Shown piece after piece: positions 24,739-37,321 of a stretch of 64,000 nt of DNA. Source of the stretch: Bacillus cereus (lineage in GTDB: Bacteria; Bacillota; Bacilli; Bacillales; Bacillaceae_G); the NCBI RefSeq assembly GCF_002584535.1, contig NZ_NUOT01000008.1, positions 62,001-126,000 on the forward strand, read 5' to 3'. Position 1 is the first letter of the stretch, and every line of letters begins with the position of its first letter. Under the pieces are notes generated by a model, which saw only the letters and a list, made by a program, of their open reading frames with translations, ran no database searches and was not told where the DNA came from. Made by a program: the position numbers and the translations under genes.

Positions 24739-25020
24739 CTATTTCGACTCCTTCTCAACGAGCTCAAGAAGCTCTTCGTAAAGAGAACTGTCGATCTTCG
24801 CTTTTAGATGATGTTCCAAAATATTTTTCTTTTGTGCTTGAATAATACATTCCTTGTCCTTTGACAAATATGCACCGCGTCCTGATTTCTTTCCAGTTAA
24901 ATCAATGGACACTTCGCCCTCTTTGGAACGAACAATGCGAACGAGCTCGCGTTTTGATTTCATTTCTTGCGTTGCAACACATTTTCTTAACGGAACTTTC
25001 CGATTGCTCACCATCATCAC
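24739..25020 (-). CDS. ylxR: YlxR/RnpM family protein
   Basis: YlxR (DUF448) is a small basic nucleic-acid-binding protein; in B. subtilis it has been linked to RNase P and renamed RnpM. Motifs are [40 protein letters not shown] and AYLSKD, which form the positively charged face with GRGAYL. Four possible starts (GTG 25020, ATG 25017, ATG 25014, GTG 25011) follow AGAGGTGA closely; the GTG at 25011 ([11 protein letters not shown]) has the best spacing. It lies between nusA and ylxQ as usual. Confidence 0.93.
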   Translation of the reverse strand: MMMVSNRKVPLRKCVATQEMKSKRELVRIVRSKEGEVSIDLTGKKSGRGAYLSKDKECIIQAQKKNILEHHLKAKIDSSLYEELLELVEKESK

Positions 25021-25022
25021 CT

Positions 25023-26123
25023 CTATTCGATTTCGTCTTCAACTGAATCGAATGCGATCATGCTGTCTTCTTCTGTTACAATGCCAAGTTGCTTCGCATC
25101 AGACTCGCTCTTAATGTCAATTTTCCAACCTGTTAATTTTGCTGCAAGACGCGCATTTTGTCCACGTTTACCAATCGCTAATGAAAGCTGGTGATCCGGA
25201 ACTACTACAGTCGTTGCTTTTTCTTCTTCATTTACAAGTACTTTTACAACTTGTGATGGACTTAAAGCATTTGCTACATATTCAACTGGATCGTTTGACC
25301 AGCGAACAATATCAATCTTTTCACCTTTTAGTTCATCTACAATGCGTTGTACACGTTGTCCTTTTGGACCTACGCAAGAACCTACTGGATCAACATCGAT
25401 ATTCTCTGCATATACAGAAATTTTAGAACGATCGCCTGCTTCACGTGCTACAGAACGAATTTCTACAGTTCCATCATAAATTTCTGGTACCTCAATTTCA
25501 AATAAACGTTTTAAAAGACCTGGATGTGTACGTGATACGTAAATTTGTGGTCCTTTTGTCGTTTTTTCTACTTTTGTAATAAAGACACGAATACGATCGT
25601 GTGGTTTATATTGTTCGTTCGGCATTTGCTCACTTACTGGTAATAATGCCTCGACTTTTCCTAAGCTTACATAAATAAAGCGAGCATCTTGGCGTTGTAC
25701 AATACCAACCATGATATCTTCTTCACGATCACTAAATTCTGAATAAATAACACCGCGTTCCGCTTCGCGTACACGTTGTGTCACAACTTGTTTTGCAGTC
25801 TGTGCTGCAATACGCCCGAAATCTTTTGGCGTTACTTCAATTTCTAATACGTCGCCATCTTGATAGTTCGGGTTAATTTGCCTTGCTTCTTCTACAGAAA
25901 TTTCAAGACGTGGATCAAACACATTACTTACAACGTCTTTACGTGCTAAAACTTGAATTGTTCCCACTTCAGGATTAAAGCTAACACGTACATTTTGTGC
26001 CTGGTTAAAATTGCGTTTATAAGCAGAGATTAAAGCTGCTTCAATTGCATCAATAATAATATCTTTGCTAATACCTTTTTCTGATTCTAATACGAGCAAA
26101 GCATCTAACAACTCAGTGCTCAT
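25023..26123 (-). CDS. nusA: Transcription termination/antitermination factor NusA
   Basis: NusA binds RNA polymerase and nascent RNA and stimulates pausing and intrinsic termination. The 366 residues hold an N-terminal polymerase-binding domain (about 1-125), an S1 domain (about 135-200), and two KH domains ([19 protein letters not shown] near 250 and [19 protein letters not shown] near 320). The acidic C-terminal repeats of the E. coli protein are absent, as is normal for Firmicutes. It follows rimP by 17 nt and precedes ylxR by 2 nt. Confidence 0.97.
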   Translation of the reverse strand: MSTELLDALLVLESEKGISKDIIIDAIEAALISAYKRNFNQAQNVRVSFNPEVGTIQVLARKDVVSNVFDPRLEISVEEARQINPNYQDGDVLEIEVTPKDFGRIAAQTAKQVVTQRVREAERGVIYSEFSDREEDIMVGIVQRQDARFIYVSLGKVEALLPVSEQMPNEQYKPHDRIRVFITKVEKTTKGPQIYVSRTHPGLLKRLFEIEVPEIYDGTVEIRSVAREAGDRSKISVYAENIDVDPVGSCVGPKGQRVQRIVDELKGEKIDIVRWSNDPVEYVANALSPSQVVKVLVNEEEKATTVVVPDHQLSLAIGKRGQNARLAAKLTGWKIDIKSESDAKQLGIVTEEDSMIAFDSVEDEIE

Positions 26124-26140
26124 GAAGATCCCCCTTCTTA

Positions 26141-26611
26141 CTAAAACGTAACAGCAAGTCGCGCATTGGCAACTTTATCCATTGGAATTTGGATTTCTTT
26201 TTTACGTGTTTTAATTGTTAATAATAGTGTAATTGTTGTACCATCATAGGACAGTAGCTTTCCTTCAAACATCTTTTCGCCATCAATCGGCTCATATGTT
26301 TTAATTGCCACCTGTCTTCCTACCGCTTGCTGGAAGTCTTTTTCTTTCTTTAATGGGCGTTCCGCTCCAGGAGATGATACATCCAAAAAGTAAAGATGAG
26401 GAATTGGATCCTCTTTATCTAAAGCTTCGCTTAAACGTTCACTTACCGCACCGCATTCCTCAATGTCTACTCCTGTTTCAGAATCGATGAATACGCGTAA
26501 AAACCAGTCTTTTCCTTCTTTCACATATTCTACATCTACCAGTTCAAGATTTAACTCTTCAACAATCGGCTGCGCGAGTGCTTCAACAACTTCTGTGACT
26601 TTCTTATCCAT
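26141..26611 (-). CDS. rimP: Ribosome maturation factor RimP
   Basis: RimP assists 30S assembly. The 156-residue form from the ATG at 26611 ([14 protein letters not shown]) follows AAAGGAGG; the longer frame to 26635 adds residues outside the family. It has the N-terminal KH-like alpha/beta domain with [30 protein letters not shown] in the middle, and a C-terminal Sm-like barrel (about 90-156). It is the first gene of the rimP-nusA-ylxRQ-infB-ylxP-rbfA group. Confidence 0.96.
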   Translation of the reverse strand: MDKKVTEVVEALAQPIVEELNLELVDVEYVKEGKDWFLRVFIDSETGVDIEECGAVSERLSEALDKEDPIPHLYFLDVSSPGAERPLKKEKDFQQAVGRQVAIKTYEPIDGEKMFEGKLLSYDGTTITLLLTIKTRKKEIQIPMDKVANARLAVTF

Positions 26612-26704
26612 AAACAGCCTCCTTTCTGCCGCCATGTACCATTTGAAAGAAAAGCTCCGCTCTGTTTTATTGCGGTCTATCTTATTCTTTCTCGTTAGCT
26701 AACA

Positions 26705-26738
26705 AAAGCCCCTGCCACTTAGCAGGGAATATCTGTCT
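26705..26738 (-). terminator. Terminator after polC (distal)
   Basis: CCCTGC and GCAGGG pair around a 6-nt loop, with a minus-strand GCTTTTGTT tail. A second hairpin at 26839-26870 (AGAGTGGG with CCCACTCT) lies nearer polC and has its long T run on the plus strand. Confidence 0.65.
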
Positions 26739-26946
26739 TAGTATTACCAAATTTAAGAAGTAAAACTTGTAACAAAATATGTATATACGACAGAAACATT
26801 CTACCTACATACGTAGATAAAACATAGATAGTAACACGAAAGAGTGGGTTTCCCCACTCTTTTTTTTGCACAATATACATGACATGGTTATCTCGGTTAA
26901 TAGTATAACATAGCAAATAGCGATTTGCAAAGAATTTTCCTACCTA

Positions 26947-29900
26947 TTAGAACAGTGATAATTGGTTTTGATCTGGCAAATCACCTAAACAACCTTGACT
27001 ATCTAAATACTCAATAATTGTTTTAGAAACCTTACTACGCTGCTGCAAGTCCTCTTTTGATAAAAACTCACCATTTTCACGTGCTTCTACAATACTTATA
27101 GCAGCATTTGTACCAAGACCAGGTATTGCATTAAATGGCGGGATTAACGTATCTCCATCAATAATAAAGTCCGTTGCATGGGAACGATATAAATCAACCT
27201 TTTGGAATGAATATCCACGTTCGCACATTTCAAGTGTCATTTCTAAAACCGTTAATAAACTCTTCTCTTTAGGAGAAGCATCTAATCCTTTCTGTGCAAT
27301 TTCATCAATTCTCACACGGATTGATGCTGATCCTTTTACCATTGCCTCTACATCAAAGTCATCTGCACGTACTGTAAAGTATGCAGCATAAAACAGAAGT
27401 GCAAAGTGAACTTTGAAGTAAGCTATACGTACAGCCATTAGCACATACGCAGCTGCATGGGCTTTAGGGAACATATATTTAATCTTTTTACAAGAATCAA
27501 TATACCAACCTGGTACATTGTTATTACGCATCTCCTCTTCCCATTCTTCTGGTACACCTTTACCTTTACGCACCGACTCCATAATTTTAAACGCTAAAGA
27601 TGGATCTAACCCTTGATAAATTAAATACACCATAATATCATCACGACAACCAATAACTTCACTCAGTGTACATGTACCGTTATAAATTAGTTCATTCGCA
27701 TTACCAAGCCATACATCTGTACCATGGGATAGGCCAGAAATTTGGACAAGCTCTGAGAATGTCGTTGGCTTTGTTTCTTCTAACATCTGTCTTACGAATT
27801 TCGTACCAAACTCCGGTATACCAAGTGTACCGGTCTTACAATTAATTTGTTCTTCTGTGACACCTAATGACTCTGGACCTGAGAAGATTTTCATTACTTC
27901 TGGATCGTCAGTTGGTATTGTTTTCGGATCAATTCCACTTAAATCTTGTAACATACGAATAACGGTCGGATCATCGTGCCCTAGTATATCAAGTTTTAAT
28001 AAATTATCATGAATAGAGTGGAAATCAAAGTGTGTCGTTCTCCACTCCGCCCCTACTGAATCAGCCGGGAATTGAATTGGTGAAAAATCAAAAATATCCA
28101 TGTAATCTGGCACAACAATAATACCACCTGGATGCTGCCCCGTTGTACGTTTTACGCCAGTACACCCTGCAACAAGGCGATCAACTTCAGCATTTCGAAT
28201 CGTTAAGTTATGATCAGATGCATAACCTTTTACATAACCATAAGCTGTTTTCTCTGCAACCGTACCGATCGTTCCCGCACGATATACATAGTCTTCACCG
28301 AACAGTACTTTCGTATAGTTATGTGCTCGTGGTTGGTATTCTCCGGAGAAATTCAAATCAATATCGGGAACCTTATCCCCTTTAAAACCAAGGAATGTTT
28401 CGAAAGGAATATCGTGTCCATCTTTTACATAAGGAATATTACATGTTGGACAATCTTTATCAGGTAAGTCAAAACCAGAACCTACAGAACCATCGTTAAA
28501 GAACTCTGATTGCTTACATTTTGGACATACATAGTGTGGTGGTAATGGGTTTACTTCAGTAATCTCCATCATTGTCGCAACAAATGATGATCCTACCGAT
28601 CCACGTGAACCTACAAGATAACCATCAACTAATGATTTTTTCACAAGCTTATGTGAAATTAAATAAATTACGGCAAATCCATGTCCAATAATACTTTTTA
28701 ATTCTTTTTCTAGACGGGCTTCTACAATTTCTGGTAGTTCTTCACCATAGATACTCCGCGCCATTTTGTAACTCATATCACGTGTTTCATCATCTGCACC
28801 TTCAATTTTCGGTGTGTATAAGTCATCTTTTACTGGATGAACGTCACCAATCAATGATGCGATTTTTTGTGTATTTGTCACAACAATTTCCTTTGCTTTT
28901 TCTTCTCCTAGGAACGAGAAGCAATCTAACATTTCATCTGTTGTGCGGAAATATACAGGTGGTAATGAATGACGATTTAAAGGATTGGCTCCACCTTGTG
29001 AGCTTACTAAAATTTTCCGATACATTGCATCTTCTGGATCTAGATAATGTACATTTCCTGTCGCAACAACCGGTTTATCTAACGTTTCACCTAATTTTAC
29101 TAAGTTGGAAATAATCGTTTTTAATTGTCCTTCATCTCGAACTAACTCAAGTTCTACTAAATGACGTAACACCTCTGGAGGCATCACTTCAATGTAATCA
29201 TAAAACTGGGCAATTTCTTCTACTTCTTCTGGTGCCTTTTGCATCATCGCCTCAAATACTTCACCTTTATCACAAGCTGTTCCGACTAATATACCTTCTC
29301 GATATTTTTTCAATAATGATCGTGGCACTCGTGGTACTCGGTAGAAATAATTAATATGTGAATATGAAACAAGTTTGTATAAGTTTTTTAAACCTTCATC
29401 AGATGTTGCAAGCAAGGTGACATGACTCGGTCTTCCACGCTTATACGAATCGCCTTGTCCCATACTGTCATTTAATTGATCGTGATACTCATAACCTTTT
29501 TCAATCACATCTTTTAACATTTTTACTAACAAATATCCTGTTGCTTCTGTATCATAAATCGCACGGTGATGTTGTGTTAATTCGATATCAAGCTTTTTAC
29601 ACATTGTATTTAAGCGGTGGTTCTTCATCTCTGGGAATAAGAATCTAGCTAGTTCTAATGTATCAATAACTGGGTTTTGGGGCTTGTCTAAGCCGCATTT
29701 CTTAAATCCTACATTTATGAATCCCATATCAAAACTTGCATTATGTGCAACAAGTGTATGATCACCCATCCACTCTTCAAACTTTTTAAATACTTCTCCT
29801 ACTTCTGGTGCATCAGTCAACATATCATCTGTAATACCAGTTAACTCCATGATTGTAGCTGATAGCGGTTGATGCGGATTTGCAAAAGATTCAAAGCGAT

Positions 29901-31248
29901 CAATAATTTCGCCGCCTTTCACTTTTACTGCCGCTAATTCAATAACCGTATCATATACTGCAGATAACCCTGTTGTTTCGACATCAAAGACAACATATGT
30001 TTCATCTGCAAGCAACCTGTGTTCTTCATTATACGCAATTGGAACACCATCGTTTACTAAGTTTGCTTCCACACCATAAATAACTTTGATACCTGCTTTT
30101 TTACCAGCAGAGTATGCTTCCGGGAAAGACTGCGCAACTGCATGGTCTGTAACCGCAATCGCTTCATGTCCCCATTTTCCAGCTTGCGCGACGAGCTTAG
30201 ATACTCCGGTAACAGCATCCATTTGACTCATTGGTGTATGCAAATGTAGCTCTACTCGTTTTTCTCCTTCCGGTGCTTTATCCTTACGAGAAGGCCCTGT
30301 TATTTCGTTAATATCGTTCGCAATCATTACTAAGTCACGAACGAATGTATCGTTTTGAACCGAGCCTCGAGCTTTTACCCACATTCCTTTTTTCAAAGAT
30401 TGCAGAAGCGGAAGATCCTCTTTATCACGCGAAAACATCTTAATCATAATGGAATCCGTATAATCCGTCATTTTTAAAGTTAATAACGTACGTCCACTGC
30501 GAAGTTCTTTCGTTTCCACATGGAAGACATAGCCTTGAACGGTTTTTCTTCTTTCTTCATCTTGAATTTCGCGCATCGGTGTGATTTCTTCATCCGGCTT
30601 AATAAGATACCCAAGCACAACTGGTCCTTCATGTACAACATCGCTTTCTTCAGCTTGCTTCTTAGCCATCTCTTCCATAGCTTGTATAACACGCTGGCGA
30701 TCCTCTTGCTGTGTTTGCTCACGAAACTTTTGAACTTCCTCTTCGTTTTGCTTTATATTCGTTTCCAGCTGAAAACGTGGAAACCCAAACACTTCATATT
30801 GATCCCCTACTGGCTTCGCTAGATTTTTCTTTAAAGTCGTAGATTCTAACTCGTTATTTACATCAAGTAACAACTTTACCCCATTCACATATGGAAGTTG
30901 CTTCTTTAAATATGCAAACATAGGTGAAAAAGTAATTCGATCTGTACAGAGCGGCCAATATGCTTTGACCTCTTCTTCCGTATATTGTTTATTCTCCGTC
31001 ATTAGTGCAAATGACGTGTTTGCAATATGTGAAAATGACTGCTTAAGCTGCGTTTCAAGCAATTCATATAATTCCGTTGGTAAAATACGTGGCACTTGCA
31101 AATCAAAATGCCAGCTTTTATTCGCTTTATCGACAACTAACCTTTGTATACCACCACCTTGTAAATATTGATTTACAAGGTCTTCAGGCATCTGCAGCTG
31201 CTGGAGCAAAATTTGAAATCGCTCTTGTTGTTCATTTGTTAACGACAT
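26947..31248 (-). CDS. polC: DNA polymerase III PolC, alpha subunit
   Basis: PolC is the main replicative polymerase of low-GC Gram-positives, with built-in proofreading. ATG at 31248, 7 nt after AAGGAGG, gives 1433 residues. Domains in order are an N-terminal region (about 1-220), OB fold (about 235-320), PHP domain ([13 protein letters not shown] at about 332), DEDDh exonuclease inserted in PHP ([11 protein letters not shown] at about 420), and polymerase core with zinc-binding CPKCK and CPTCN (about 905 and 930) and [10 protein letters not shown] (about 960). The C-terminus carries HhH and tau-contact regions. It follows proS. Confidence 0.98.
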   Translation of the reverse strand: MSLTNEQQERFQILLQQLQMPEDLVNQYLQGGGIQRLVVDKANKSWHFDLQVPRILPTELYELLETQLKQSFSHIANTSFALMTENKQYTEEEVKAYWPLCTDRITFSPMFAYLKKQLPYVNGVKLLLDVNNELESTTLKKNLAKPVGDQYEVFGFPRFQLETNIKQNEEEVQKFREQTQQEDRQRVIQAMEEMAKKQAEESDVVHEGPVVLGYLIKPDEEITPMREIQDEERRKTVQGYVFHVETKELRSGRTLLTLKMTDYTDSIMIKMFSRDKEDLPLLQSLKKGMWVKARGSVQNDTFVRDLVMIANDINEITGPSRKDKAPEGEKRVELHLHTPMSQMDAVTGVSKLVAQAGKWGHEAIAVTDHAVAQSFPEAYSAGKKAGIKVIYGVEANLVNDGVPIAYNEEHRLLADETYVVFDVETTGLSAVYDTVIELAAVKVKGGEIIDRFESFANPHQPLSATIMELTGITDDMLTDAPEVGEVFKKFEEWMGDHTLVAHNASFDMGFINVGFKKCGLDKPQNPVIDTLELARFLFPEMKNHRLNTMCKKLDIELTQHHRAIYDTEATGYLLVKMLKDVIEKGYEYHDQLNDSMGQGDSYKRGRPSHVTLLATSDEGLKNLYKLVSYSHINYFYRVPRVPRSLLKKYREGILVGTACDKGEVFEAMMQKAPEEVEEIAQFYDYIEVMPPEVLRHLVELELVRDEGQLKTIISNLVKLGETLDKPVVATGNVHYLDPEDAMYRKILVSSQGGANPLNRHSLPPVYFRTTDEMLDCFSFLGEEKAKEIVVTNTQKIASLIGDVHPVKDDLYTPKIEGADDETRDMSYKMARSIYGEELPEIVEARLEKELKSIIGHGFAVIYLISHKLVKKSLVDGYLVGSRGSVGSSFVATMMEITEVNPLPPHYVCPKCKQSEFFNDGSVGSGFDLPDKDCPTCNIPYVKDGHDIPFETFLGFKGDKVPDIDLNFSGEYQPRAHNYTKVLFGEDYVYRAGTIGTVAEKTAYGYVKGYASDHNLTIRNAEVDRLVAGCTGVKRTTGQHPGGIIVVPDYMDIFDFSPIQFPADSVGAEWRTTHFDFHSIHDNLLKLDILGHDDPTVIRMLQDLSGIDPKTIPTDDPEVMKIFSGPESLGVTEEQINCKTGTLGIPEFGTKFVRQMLEETKPTTFSELVQISGLSHGTDVWLGNANELIYNGTCTLSEVIGCRDDIMVYLIYQGLDPSLAFKIMESVRKGKGVPEEWEEEMRNNNVPGWYIDSCKKIKYMFPKAHAAAYVLMAVRIAYFKVHFALLFYAAYFTVRADDFDVEAMVKGSASIRVRIDEIAQKGLDASPKEKSLLTVLEMTLEMCERGYSFQKVDLYRSHATDFIIDGDTLIPPFNAIPGLGTNAAISIVEARENGEFLSKEDLQQRSKVSKTIIEYLDSQGCLGDLPDQNQLSLF

Positions 31249-31343
31249 AAACATCCTCCTTCCATCTGCTATTATAAATCGAAACTTTCGGCAAAGAAAG
31301 ATTTCTTCCTTTTAACTCATTACCTTTTACTTTACATAGAAAT

Positions 31344-31373
31344 AGAAGGTACCTCACCTGGAGGTACCTCTTC
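31344..31373 (-). terminator. Terminator after proS
   Basis: AGAGGTACCTC and GAGGTACCTTCT form a strong stem; the tail is moderately T-rich. Confidence 0.7.
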
Positions 31374-33074
31374 TTATTTTACAATATTAGTAATGTATGC
31401 ATGAAGTTCTTCTACCTTCACTTCTGCAGATTCATTTGTAGCACGTACTTTTACTTCAACGATGCCTTCATCAGCTTTTTTACCAACTGTTACTCGAACT
31501 GGAAGACCGAATAAGTCCGCATCAGCAAATTTAACACCTGCACGCTCCGCACGATCATCTAACAATACTTCATAACCTTGTTCTTGTAATGAATTGTAGA
31601 TTGTTTCGCCTACTTCGCGTTGTGCGTCAGACTTCATATTTACTGGAATCACATGTACATGGAATGGTGCAACAGCTTTTGGCCAAACCAGACCATTCTC
31701 ATCATTAAACTGTTCGGCAATTGCCGCAACTGTACGAGATACCCCAATACCATAGCATCCCATAATAAGTGGCTTCGTTTTTCCATTCTCATCTAAGAAC
31801 GTTGCATTCATTGCTTCGCTATAACGTGTACCTAATTTAAATACATGTCCAACTTCGATACCACGGGCAAAACGGATTGTCCCTTGTCCATCCGGAGATT
31901 GATCTCCTTCTTGAATGAAACGTAAATCTGTATATTGACTCACCTTAAAGTCACGCTCTGGATTTACATTTACATAATGGAATCCCTCTTCATTTGCTCC
32001 ACAGCAACCATTTACAATTGCTGCTACTGCATGGTCAGCAATGACTTCAACATCATCTGCTACGTCAATTGGGCCTAGAGAGCCCACTTCACAATTTAAC
32101 AGTTCTCTTACTTCGTCATATGAAGCAAGTTCAACAACTGAAGCGCCGTATACGTTCTTCACTTTTACATCATTTACTTCATGATCCCCGCGAACAAGTA
32201 CAACAACAAACTTTTCATCGACCTTAAAGACCATAGATTTGATGCAATTTGATGCTTCGATATTTAAAAATGCAGAAACTTCTTCAATTGCTTTTTGATC
32301 TGGTGTTGCTACTTTTTCAAGTGCTTTTTCGGCTTCATCGCTCTTTGTATATGAAGCAACAACTGGAGCCATTTCAATATTTGCTGCATAATCAGATGTA
32401 TCAGAATACGCAATTGTATCTTCTCCTACATCCGATAATACCATAAATTCATGTGTATCTTTACCACCCATTGCTCCAGAATCAGCAATAACAGCACGGA
32501 AATTCAAGCCACAGCGAGAAAAAATATTAGAATATGCTTGATATATGCGATTATAAACTTCATCTAAACTTTCTTGTGTCGCATGGAAAGAGTAAGCATC
32601 TTTCATTAAAAATTCTCTTCCGCGTAATAAACCAAAACGAGGTCTTTGCTCATCACGGAATTTTGTTTGGATTTGATATAGTGTTAACGGTAATTTTTTA
32701 TAAGATTTAATCTCATCACGTACAAGATCTGTAATAACTTCCTCGTGCGTTGCTCCTAATGCAAACTCACGATCATTACGATCTTTCATACGCATTAACT
32801 CAGAACCGTAAGAATACCAGCGACCTGATTCTTGCCATAATTCAGCCGCTTGCATTGCTGGCATTAATAATTCTACAGCCCCTGCTCGTTCCATCTCTTC
32901 TCGAACAATACGTTCCACTTTGTGCAATACTTTTAACCCAAGTGGTAAAAAACTGTAAATACCAGAAGCGTTTTGACGCATAAACCCTGCACGAAGTAGC
33001 AATTGATGACTTTTAATCTCAGCATCAGCTGGTACTTCACGTAATGTAGGACTAAATACCGTACTTTGTTTCAT
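31374..33074 (-). CDS. proS: Prolyl-tRNA synthetase (bacterial type)
   Basis: ProS charges tRNA-Pro. The 566 residues have class II motif 1 near residue 60-80 ([11 protein letters not shown]), motif 2 ([19 protein letters not shown] at about 137-155), an inserted editing domain (about 220-400) that clears mischarged Ala-tRNA, motif 3 ([18 protein letters not shown] at about 440), and an anticodon-binding C-terminal domain. It has the INS insertion of the bacterial form and is full length. It lies between rseP and polC as in other Bacillus. Confidence 0.98.
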   Translation of the reverse strand: MKQSTVFSPTLREVPADAEIKSHQLLLRAGFMRQNASGIYSFLPLGLKVLHKVERIVREEMERAGAVELLMPAMQAAELWQESGRWYSYGSELMRMKDRNDREFALGATHEEVITDLVRDEIKSYKKLPLTLYQIQTKFRDEQRPRFGLLRGREFLMKDAYSFHATQESLDEVYNRIYQAYSNIFSRCGLNFRAVIADSGAMGGKDTHEFMVLSDVGEDTIAYSDTSDYAANIEMAPVVASYTKSDEAEKALEKVATPDQKAIEEVSAFLNIEASNCIKSMVFKVDEKFVVVLVRGDHEVNDVKVKNVYGASVVELASYDEVRELLNCEVGSLGPIDVADDVEVIADHAVAAIVNGCCGANEEGFHYVNVNPERDFKVSQYTDLRFIQEGDQSPDGQGTIRFARGIEVGHVFKLGTRYSEAMNATFLDENGKTKPLIMGCYGIGVSRTVAAIAEQFNDENGLVWPKAVAPFHVHVIPVNMKSDAQREVGETIYNSLQEQGYEVLLDDRAERAGVKFADADLFGLPVRVTVGKKADEGIVEVKVRATNESAEVKVEELHAYITNIVK

Positions 33075-33108
33075 CTATTCGCACCTCTTTAATTTACTCT
33101 AATACGCA

Positions 33109-33142
33109 GTAAAACCCCCCACCTCAAATTAGGTGAGGGATT
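33109..33142 (-). terminator. Terminator after rseP
   Basis: CCCTCACCT and AGGTGGGG pair on the minus strand, followed by GGTTTTAC. Confidence 0.75.
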
Positions 33143-33213
33143 GCTACTTTAAGAGTTCTATTCATTTCATTCATTATTCACAAAAAATATCGTGAATTTT
33201 ATTCCACTTTATT

Positions 33214-34470
33214 TTACAAGAAAAACTTCCGAATGTCATTCCACGTTACAACTAACATAAGTAACATCAATAACGCAAAACCAATAAAGTGAACCATTCC
33301 TTCTTTTTGACGATCAATTGGTTTCCCTCGCAACGCTTCGATTAAGAAGAAGAACAAGCGTCCTCCATCAAGAGCAGGAACAGGTAATAAGTTGAATAAA
33401 CCAAGGTTTATACTTAGAACAGCCGCCAAGCTCAGAACACGAGTGAAACCATAATCTACTACTTGGTCTGTTAAATTATAAATCCCTACCGGACCTGATA
33501 AATCATTAATAGAAAACTGCCCCGTTACTAATTTCATCAGGGAATCAAAAATTAATTTTGTCCATGTATACGTCTGCTCAAAACCTGATTGAATAGAACC
33601 AACAATAGATTTCTCTACAGGAGAGTATACACCAATTCTACCAACCTCTTCCTTACCTTCTTTATCAGCTGTTGGCGTTACTTTTACATTAAATTGTTCG
33701 CTATCACGTTTTACCTGAAGGGTAATTTCTTTATTTGGGTGCTCACGTACAATCGAAACAACATCTTTCCACGTATTCGTGTCTTTCCCATCAATTGCTT
33801 GAATCGTATCATGTTGTTTCAATCCTGCTTGTTCTGCAACACTATCCTTCATTATTTTTCCAATCATTGGCTTATCAACAGGAATACCTTGTACCAATCC
33901 AATGATAACAAAAATAACAAACGCAAGAATGAAGTTCATAGCAGGACCTGCAAAGATTGTTAACGCTCGCTGCCCTAACGTTTTAGAACCAAATTGCCTG
34001 TTAAACGGAGCGATTTGGATTTCTTCTCCAGCTGAAACAATACGCGCTTTTTCATTCACACGGAAAGTTTGCAATTCCTCCTCGTATTCTTCGTAACCAG
34101 ATATTGTGAGATTATGTTCTAAATCCGCTTGTTCTACTTCAATCACGCGAACATTCGGATACTTTTCGCGCCCGTCTAGAACTAATTTCATAACCTCTTC
34201 GTTTCCATTTAGCACAAGTCCAACTTTTTTTCCTGGTTTTAATTCAACCGTTTCTGCATCCTCGCCAGCCATTCTAACATAGCCTCCAAGTGGCAGCAGC
34301 CGAACTGTATATACCGTTTCATTCTTTTCAAATGAAAATATTTTTGGTCCAAAACCAATCGCAAACTCGCGGCATAAAATACCCGCTCTTTTGGCGAAAT
34401 ATAGATGCCCTAGCTCATGGAAAAATACGAGTGCACCAAAAATTAATATAAAGGCAATCGCTGTATTCAA
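33214..34470 (-). CDS. rseP: Site-2 protease RseP/RasP
   Basis: This membrane zinc protease (M50) cleaves anti-sigma factors and signal-peptide remnants within the membrane. The zinc site HELGH lies in the first helix (ALVFFHELGHLYFAKRAG), a PDZ domain spans about residues 190-280 (AEQAGLKQHDTIQAIDGKD), and LPVPALDGGRLFFF is in the penultimate helix. AAAGGTGG lies 8 nt before a TTG at 34470, giving 418 residues; GTG 34482 and ATG 34476 lie inside or too near the site. It follows dxr and precedes proS. Confidence 0.94.
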   Translation of the reverse strand: MNTAIAFILIFGALVFFHELGHLYFAKRAGILCREFAIGFGPKIFSFEKNETVYTVRLLPLGGYVRMAGEDAETVELKPGKKVGLVLNGNEEVMKLVLDGREKYPNVRVIEVEQADLEHNLTISGYEEYEEELQTFRVNEKARIVSAGEEIQIAPFNRQFGSKTLGQRALTIFAGPAMNFILAFVIFVIIGLVQGIPVDKPMIGKIMKDSVAEQAGLKQHDTIQAIDGKDTNTWKDVVSIVREHPNKEITLQVKRDSEQFNVKVTPTADKEGKEEVGRIGVYSPVEKSIVGSIQSGFEQTYTWTKLIFDSLMKLVTGQFSINDLSGPVGIYNLTDQVVDYGFTRVLSLAAVLSINLGLFNLLPVPALDGGRLFFFLIEALRGKPIDRQKEGMVHFIGFALLMLLMLVVTWNDIRKFFL

Positions 34471-34487
34471 TTCCATAACCACCTTTG

Positions 34488-35630
34488 CTAAATTTGTTCC
34501 ATCACAAACCGTCTTGTGGCTGCATCAATTTCCTGAATTTCCTCTAAGCTCGGACGCGCAATGGCATTGTGATGGTGCATTGCTTTTTCAATGAGATCTT
34601 CTACTGTTAAGAAGCCAATTTTCTTTTGTAAAAAGGCTGCTACAGCAACTTCATTCGCTGCATTCATTACAGCTGGCATGCTTCCGCCCGTTTTTCCAGC
34701 TTCATACGCAAAGCGTAGGCAACGGAAACGCTCTTGGTTCATTTGTTCAAAATGCAGTGTTCCAATTTCCCATAAATTTAACTGTTTTGTATCTGAAAGT
34801 GGTAATCGATCAGGATATGTAAGTGCATATTGAATTGGTACGCGCATATCTGGTGAGCCGAGCTGTGCCATTACACTACGGTCCTCAAATTCAACCATAG
34901 AATGAATAATGCTTTCTTTATGTAAAACAACATCGATTTGCTCATAAGGTATGCCAAAAAGCCAATGCGCTTCGATTACTTCCAGCCCCTTATTCATCAT
35001 TGTAGCAGAATCAATTGTAATTTTCGAACCCATTGACCAGTTTGGATGACGAAGCGCATCCTCTACTGTTACATGATGCAATTCATCTCTCGTTTTATCA
35101 CGGAAACTCCCGCCTGAAGCAGTGATAACTAAGCGCGAGATTCGTTTTTCATTTTCTCCATTCAAGCATTGAAAAATAGCTGAATGCTCACTATCTACTG
35201 GAAGTAATGACACATTATGTTTGCGTGCAGCTTCCATTACAATGTGTCCTGCAGTTACTAATGTTTCTTTATTCGCAATTCCAATTGTTTTTTTTGCCTC
35301 AATTGCACGAAGTGTTGGTAACAATCCTACGCTACCTACAACAGCATTTATAACAACTTCTGCACTCGGATGAAGAGCTACCTCTAATAGTCCTTCGTCA
35401 CCACATACTACTTTTGTATTTCCAGAAACGGATTGTAACCTGACAACATCCTCCTCTCTTTGTACGGAGACAAGCTGAGGAGAAAATTCCTGAATAACTT
35501 TTACTGCGTAGTCAATATTTTTCCCTACAGAAAAAGCAACGAGACGGAATTGGTCTGGGTGCAAGCGTAATACGTCTAAAGTTTGTGTTCCAATCGATCC
35601 ACTTGCCCCTAATAAACTAATGTTTTTCAT
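34488..35630 (-). CDS. dxr: 1-deoxy-D-xylulose 5-phosphate reductoisomerase
   Basis: Dxr converts DXP to methylerythritol phosphate, the committed step of the MEP isoprenoid pathway, using NADPH. The 380 residues hold the N-terminal Rossmann motif [25 protein letters not shown] (about 120), the metal-binding [11 protein letters not shown] (about 150), [12 protein letters not shown] (about 178), and [20 protein letters not shown] (about 203). Full length. It lies between cdsA and rseP, with uppS nearby, so isoprenoid precursor and carrier lipid synthesis are grouped. Confidence 0.97.
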   Translation of the reverse strand: MKNISLLGASGSIGTQTLDVLRLHPDQFRLVAFSVGKNIDYAVKVIQEFSPQLVSVQREEDVVRLQSVSGNTKVVCGDEGLLEVALHPSAEVVINAVVGSVGLLPTLRAIEAKKTIGIANKETLVTAGHIVMEAARKHNVSLLPVDSEHSAIFQCLNGENEKRISRLVITASGGSFRDKTRDELHHVTVEDALRHPNWSMGSKITIDSATMMNKGLEVIEAHWLFGIPYEQIDVVLHKESIIHSMVEFEDRSVMAQLGSPDMRVPIQYALTYPDRLPLSDTKQLNLWEIGTLHFEQMNQERFRCLRFAYEAGKTGGSMPAVMNAANEVAVAAFLQKKIGFLTVEDLIEKAMHHHNAIARPSLEEIQEIDAATRRFVMEQI

Positions 35631-35650
35631 GATTCCAACCCCTCGTTTTA

Positions 35651-36442
35651 TTATGAAATGAAATGTAAGAAGTGTAAAATCGGTAATACGAACAACCAGC
35701 TATCTGTTCGATCTAATATTCCACCATGCCCAGGTAAAATTGTACCTGAATCTTTCACACCGTAATGGCGTTTAAATGCGGATTGCACCAAATCACCAAT
35801 TTGTCCAAAAATAGATATTGCAACTGTAACAATAATTACCATTCCAATATTCTCATGTACTTGGAAAAACATATTGTACACAAAAGCAACAACAATACCA
35901 CACAGAATACCGCCTAATGAGCCTTCTATCGTTTTATTCGGACTAATCTCTGGCCATAATTTTCTTTTTCCAACTGCTTTTCCTATGAAATATGCGCCTG
36001 AATCAGTTGCCCAAATAACAAACAATGCATAAAACACATATTCAATCCCGGCTATTCTCGTTTCATTTAAATACAAGAATCCCATTGCAACATACGTCGT
36101 TGCCATAAGTAAAAATGAAGCATTGTCAAAAGTAAATGTATTCTTCGAAAGGACTGTATATGATAAAAGTAATAACACAATCAAAAATGTGATTTCTAAT
36201 TTATCTAATCCAATCCAATCAAAAACTCCTCGTGCATTACTTGGAACTAAAATAATCCATAATAATAATGCAGCTAAAAACGTTGGCACCGAAATAAATG
36301 TAAGCTTGTTCATACGAACTAATTCATATAATCCAATAGAAGCAAGTGCATACACTAAAACTGTAAAAGGCACGCCACCATAAAATACGATGGGAATGAA
36401 TAGCGCGGCAGCAATCACTCCAGTAATAATTCTCTGTTTCAC
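35651..36442 (-). CDS. cdsA: Phosphatidate cytidylyltransferase
   Basis: CdsA makes CDP-diacylglycerol, the precursor of all phospholipids, in the membrane. The protein has about eight hydrophobic helices and the C-terminal family signature [20 protein letters not shown] followed by [12 protein letters not shown] at 36442, 7 nt after GAGAGGG, gives 263 residues, the family's usual length; the TTG at 36448 is only 1 nt from the site. Preceded by uppS. Confidence 0.95.
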   Translation of the reverse strand: MKQRIITGVIAAALFIPIVFYGGVPFTVLVYALASIGLYELVRMNKLTFISVPTFLAALLLWIILVPSNARGVFDWIGLDKLEITFLIVLLLLSYTVLSKNTFTFDNASFLLMATTYVAMGFLYLNETRIAGIEYVFYALFVIWATDSGAYFIGKAVGKRKLWPEISPNKTIEGSLGGILCGIVVAFVYNMFFQVHENIGMVIIVTVAISIFGQIGDLVQSAFKRHYGVKDSGTILPGHGGILDRTDSWLFVLPILHFLHFIS

Positions 36443-36459
36443 TACCAAACCCTCTCTTT

Positions 36460-37236
36460 CTACACGCCTCCGAATCTGCGCCCTCTATGTTGAAAGTCTG
36501 TAATTGCATGTAGCAAATGTTCCTCGGTAAAATCTGGCCAATACACATCTGTAAACCAAAGCTCCGAATACGCAATTTGCCATAGCATGAAATTACTAAT
36601 ACGCAATTCCCCACTTGTACGAATAAGCAAGTCTGGGTCAGGTAAAGAACTTGTCATTAAGTATGAAGAAATCATTTCTTCATTTATATCTTCTGAACGA
36701 ACTTTCCCTTCTTCGTTATCTTTCATCATATGTTGCACAGCAGAAACGATTTCATCGCGACTTCCATAGTTTAACGCAAAATTGAGAATTAATCCCGTGT
36801 TCTCTTTTGTATCTTCCATGGCTTTTTCCATCGCTCTGCGCGTATGCGTAGGAAGACGATCTTTTTGTCCAATTACTCGAACTTGTACATTTTCTTCAAT
36901 CAACTCTGGTAAAAATGTACCTAAAAATTCTTCTGGAAGTTTCATTAAATATTCGACTTCCTTTTTCGGTCTTTTCCAGTTCTCAGTAGAAAAAGCATAA
37001 AGAGTCAGCACTTTTACATCAAGTTTACTAGCAAATTTCGTAATTTTTTTTACTACTTGCATTCCTTCATGATGTCCGGCAATGCGGGGCATTGCTCTTC
37101 TCTTTGCCCATCTTCCATTACCATCCATAATGATCGCAATGTGCTCTGGGATATATCCCTTTTTCACTTTTTCAACGAGATGATCAAACGATGCGACCTT
37201 TTTACCTTTAAAAAAAGGAAACTTTTTAAACATCAT
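36460..37236 (-). CDS. uppS: Undecaprenyl diphosphate synthase
   Basis: UppS extends farnesyl diphosphate with eight cis isoprene units to make the lipid carrier for cell-wall synthesis. The 258 residues contain the catalytic IIMDGNGRWAKRRAMPRIAG (Asp near residue 37), LTLYAFSTENWKRP (about 100) and the binding segment PDLLIRTSGELRISNF (about 205). Full length. Frr precedes it with a terminator-like hairpin between. Confidence 0.97.
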   Translation of the reverse strand: MMFKKFPFFKGKKVASFDHLVEKVKKGYIPEHIAIIMDGNGRWAKRRAMPRIAGHHEGMQVVKKITKFASKLDVKVLTLYAFSTENWKRPKKEVEYLMKLPEEFLGTFLPELIEENVQVRVIGQKDRLPTHTRRAMEKAMEDTKENTGLILNFALNYGSRDEIVSAVQHMMKDNEEGKVRSEDINEEMISSYLMTSSLPDPDLLIRTSGELRISNFMLWQIAYSELWFTDVYWPDFTEEHLLHAITDFQHRGRRFGGV

Positions 37237-37273
37237 TCATACCCTCCAACAAGCAGACGTATGCCTAAAAGTG

Positions 37274-37302
37274 TAAAAAGACCCCCTTAAGAAGAGGGTC
37301 AT
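37274..37302 (-). terminator. Hairpin between frr and uppS
   Basis: GACCCTC and GGGGGTC pair around a short loop, with TTTTTACAC on the minus strand. uppS to polC must then be reached by readthrough or another promoter. Confidence 0.7.
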
Positions 37303-37321
37303 ATTTGCGAAGGTATCGCTA

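Noticed and set aside
33075-33213. T-box leader ahead of proS
   Set aside because: The region is only ~140 bp, lies on the wrong side of proS, and shows a simple terminator rather than a T-box.
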